A stretch of 6,525 nt of DNA from Planctomycetota bacterium (lineage in GTDB: Bacteria > Planctomycetota > Planctomycetia > Pirellulales > Pirellulaceae): positions 1 to 6,525 of the forward strand of contig JAEZGD010000402.1 in the NCBI GenBank assembly GCA_023417165.1, read 5' to 3'. The notes beneath the pieces are model-generated. The model saw only the letters and a program-made list of their open reading frames with translations, was not told the origin of the DNA and searched no databases. The translations under genes were made by a program, and so were the position numbers. This document shows, in pieces, positions 5,573 to 6,525 of this stretch. The stretch's first letter is position 1, and every line of letters begins with the position of its first letter.

Positions 5573-6525
5573 ATGAAGATTCCTGCCGCCGTATTGTTAC
5601 GGCCTCTCCGCTTAGTATTGCTGGCGATCTGCCTGGGCGGGCTGGCTGGCACGGCTGTCGCGCAGTCCACTGAAGGAACGCCTGGCACGGCCGATGCAAT
5701 GGCACAGAAGCAACCTGCACCGAATGGACCAGTGGACTTCGTGCGCGATATTCAGCCGATCTTCCGAGCCCATTGTTACGAGTGCCACGCAGGCGCGTCG
5801 GAAGAAGGGGGACTGAACCTGGGCGTTAAGGCGAAAGCCTTCCGAGGAGGAGACAGCAAAGACGCGATCGTTGCCGGCAAGAGCGCTGAAAGCCTGCTGA
5901 TTCAATTGGTATCTGGATTGGACGAGAATCGGTCGATGCCGCCGGATGGCAAGACGCCGCTCACCGCCAAGCAGGTCGGTCTGCTGCGGGCCTGGATCGA
6001 TCAGGGTGCGTCGTGGCCGGACGGTGCCGACGTCATCGATCCAAAAGTTGATCGAGCCAAAACGCACTGGGCCTTTCAACGACTTCAACCAGTGCCCGTG
6101 CCGCCGCGGCAGGCGGAGGACGCCTGGTCGAAGGGACCAATCGACTTGTTTGTGCAGCAGCGTCTTCATGCTGCTGGACTTCGTCCTGCGCAGCCCGCCG
6201 AGGCGCGCAGCCTGGTGCGCCGTTTGTATTTCGATTTGATCGGGCTGCCACCGACGCCGGAGCAAACGCGTGACTTTGTCGCTGCGCATGCCAAGAATGC
6301 CGATGTCGCGACCCGTGACCTGGTGGATCAACTGCTCGGTTCGCCCCGTTATGGCGAGCGTTGGGGCCGGCATTGGCTGGATGTGGCTCGCTATGCCGAC
6401 AGCGCCGGCCAGGAAGCGGATGAAGACCGCCCGCACGCGTACGTCTATCGGGACTTCGTCATCGAGGCCTTCAACGACAACATGCCTTACGATCAGTTTG
6501 TGCGCTGGCAAATTGCCGGCGACGA
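5573..6525 (+). CDS. Exported planctomycete cytochrome c (PSCyt1) / DUF1549 protein, 3' end outside window
   Basis: The frame is open from the ATG at 5573 to the window edge (317 complete codons). Residues 1-30 form a typical signal peptide: basic n-region, hydrophobic core at about 14-26 and TAVA before Q31. The planctomycete-type cytochrome c domain follows, with VDFVRDIQPIF leading into haem-binding CYECH (C68, C71, H72) and a possible distal methionine in RSMPPDGKTPL (M122). After the HWAFQRLQPVPVP linker (165-177), the DUF1549/PSCyt2 region begins with IDLFVQQRL, RRLYFDLIGLPPTPEQ, and PRYGERWGRHWLDVARYADS at 258-277. Full-length relatives run to around 1000 residues and usually end in DUF1553. 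They are exported, and their reaction is unknown. In-frame ATGs at 5528 and 5477 are possible starts, but 5573 gives the cleanest signal peptide, and codon use upstream looks non-coding. None has a good Shine-Dalgarno sequence. Confidence 0.9.
   Translation, partial: MKIPAAVLLRPLRLVLLAICLGGLAGTAVAQSTEGTPGTADAMAQKQPAPNGPVDFVRDIQPIFRAHCYECHAGASEEGGLNLGVKAKAFRGGDSKDAIVAGKSAESLLIQLVSGLDENRSMPPDGKTPLTAKQVGLLRAWIDQGASWPDGADVIDPKVDRAKTHWAFQRLQPVPVPPRQAEDAWSKGPIDLFVQQRLHAAGLRPAQPAEARSLVRRLYFDLIGLPPTPEQTRDFVAAHAKNADVATRDLVDQLLGSPRYGERWGRHWLDVARYADSAGQEADEDRPHAYVYRDFVIEAFNDNMPYDQFVRWQIAGD

Noticed and set aside
5528..5575. A possible twin-arginine (Tat) signal in SRRKRMK before the cytochrome gene
   Set aside because: The motif lacks the hydrophobic residues of the Tat consensus after the arginine pair, it depends on an upstream start with poor support, and c-type cytochromes are normally exported by Sec before haem attachment.
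5612..6511. A 299-residue minus-strand ORF opposite the cytochrome/DUF1549 gene
   Set aside because: The plus strand has a signal peptide, CxxCH and DUF1549 motifs in a single frame; the minus ORF is a shadow.

Overview
The window looks like chromosomal DNA from a member of the Planctomycetota, possibly Pirellulales-like. The strongest sign is the gene running off the right edge. It encodes an exported protein with a planctomycete-type cytochrome c domain (CxxCH) followed by the start of a DUF1549/PSCyt2 region, an architecture characteristic of this phylum. Long gene-poor gaps, GC-rich coding sequence and mostly weak ribosome binding sites fit the same picture. The assignment rests on protein recognition by eye, not on a search.

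Layout. Positions 1-2607 are a minus-strand pair: a ComM/YifB-family AAA+ ATPase (1009-2607), then 24 bases downstream a multidomain protein (1-984, cut by the window edge). That protein has a zinc ribbon, a GYF_2-like segment, a duplicated TerB-like helical unit and a PH-like C-terminal segment. Positions 2608-3264 have no gene I can support. Positions 3265-5054 hold three plus-strand genes: a small lipoprotein of unknown function, a stand-alone M41 (FtsH-type) zinc peptidase domain whose HEAGH motif lies upstream of the first standard start codon, and a helix-hairpin-helix protein resembling the OGG/HhH-GPD glycosylase fold. A short minus-strand ORF, possibly a gene or a remnant, overlaps the 3' end of the last one tail to tail. 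Positions 5055-5572 are otherwise empty. The cytochrome/DUF1549 gene begins at about 5573 and continues past 6525.

How the genes relate. Only the ComM pair looks like an operon. The lipoprotein and the M41 gene lie 72 bases apart in the same orientation and could be co-transcribed, but nothing shows a shared pathway. I see no CRISPR array, RNA gene, insertion sequence or attachment site, and no convincing multi-gene new system. The points most worth following are the unusual domain order of the 1-984 protein, the probable CTG start of the M41 gene, and the HhH protein, which lacks the lysine expected of a bifunctional glycosylase.
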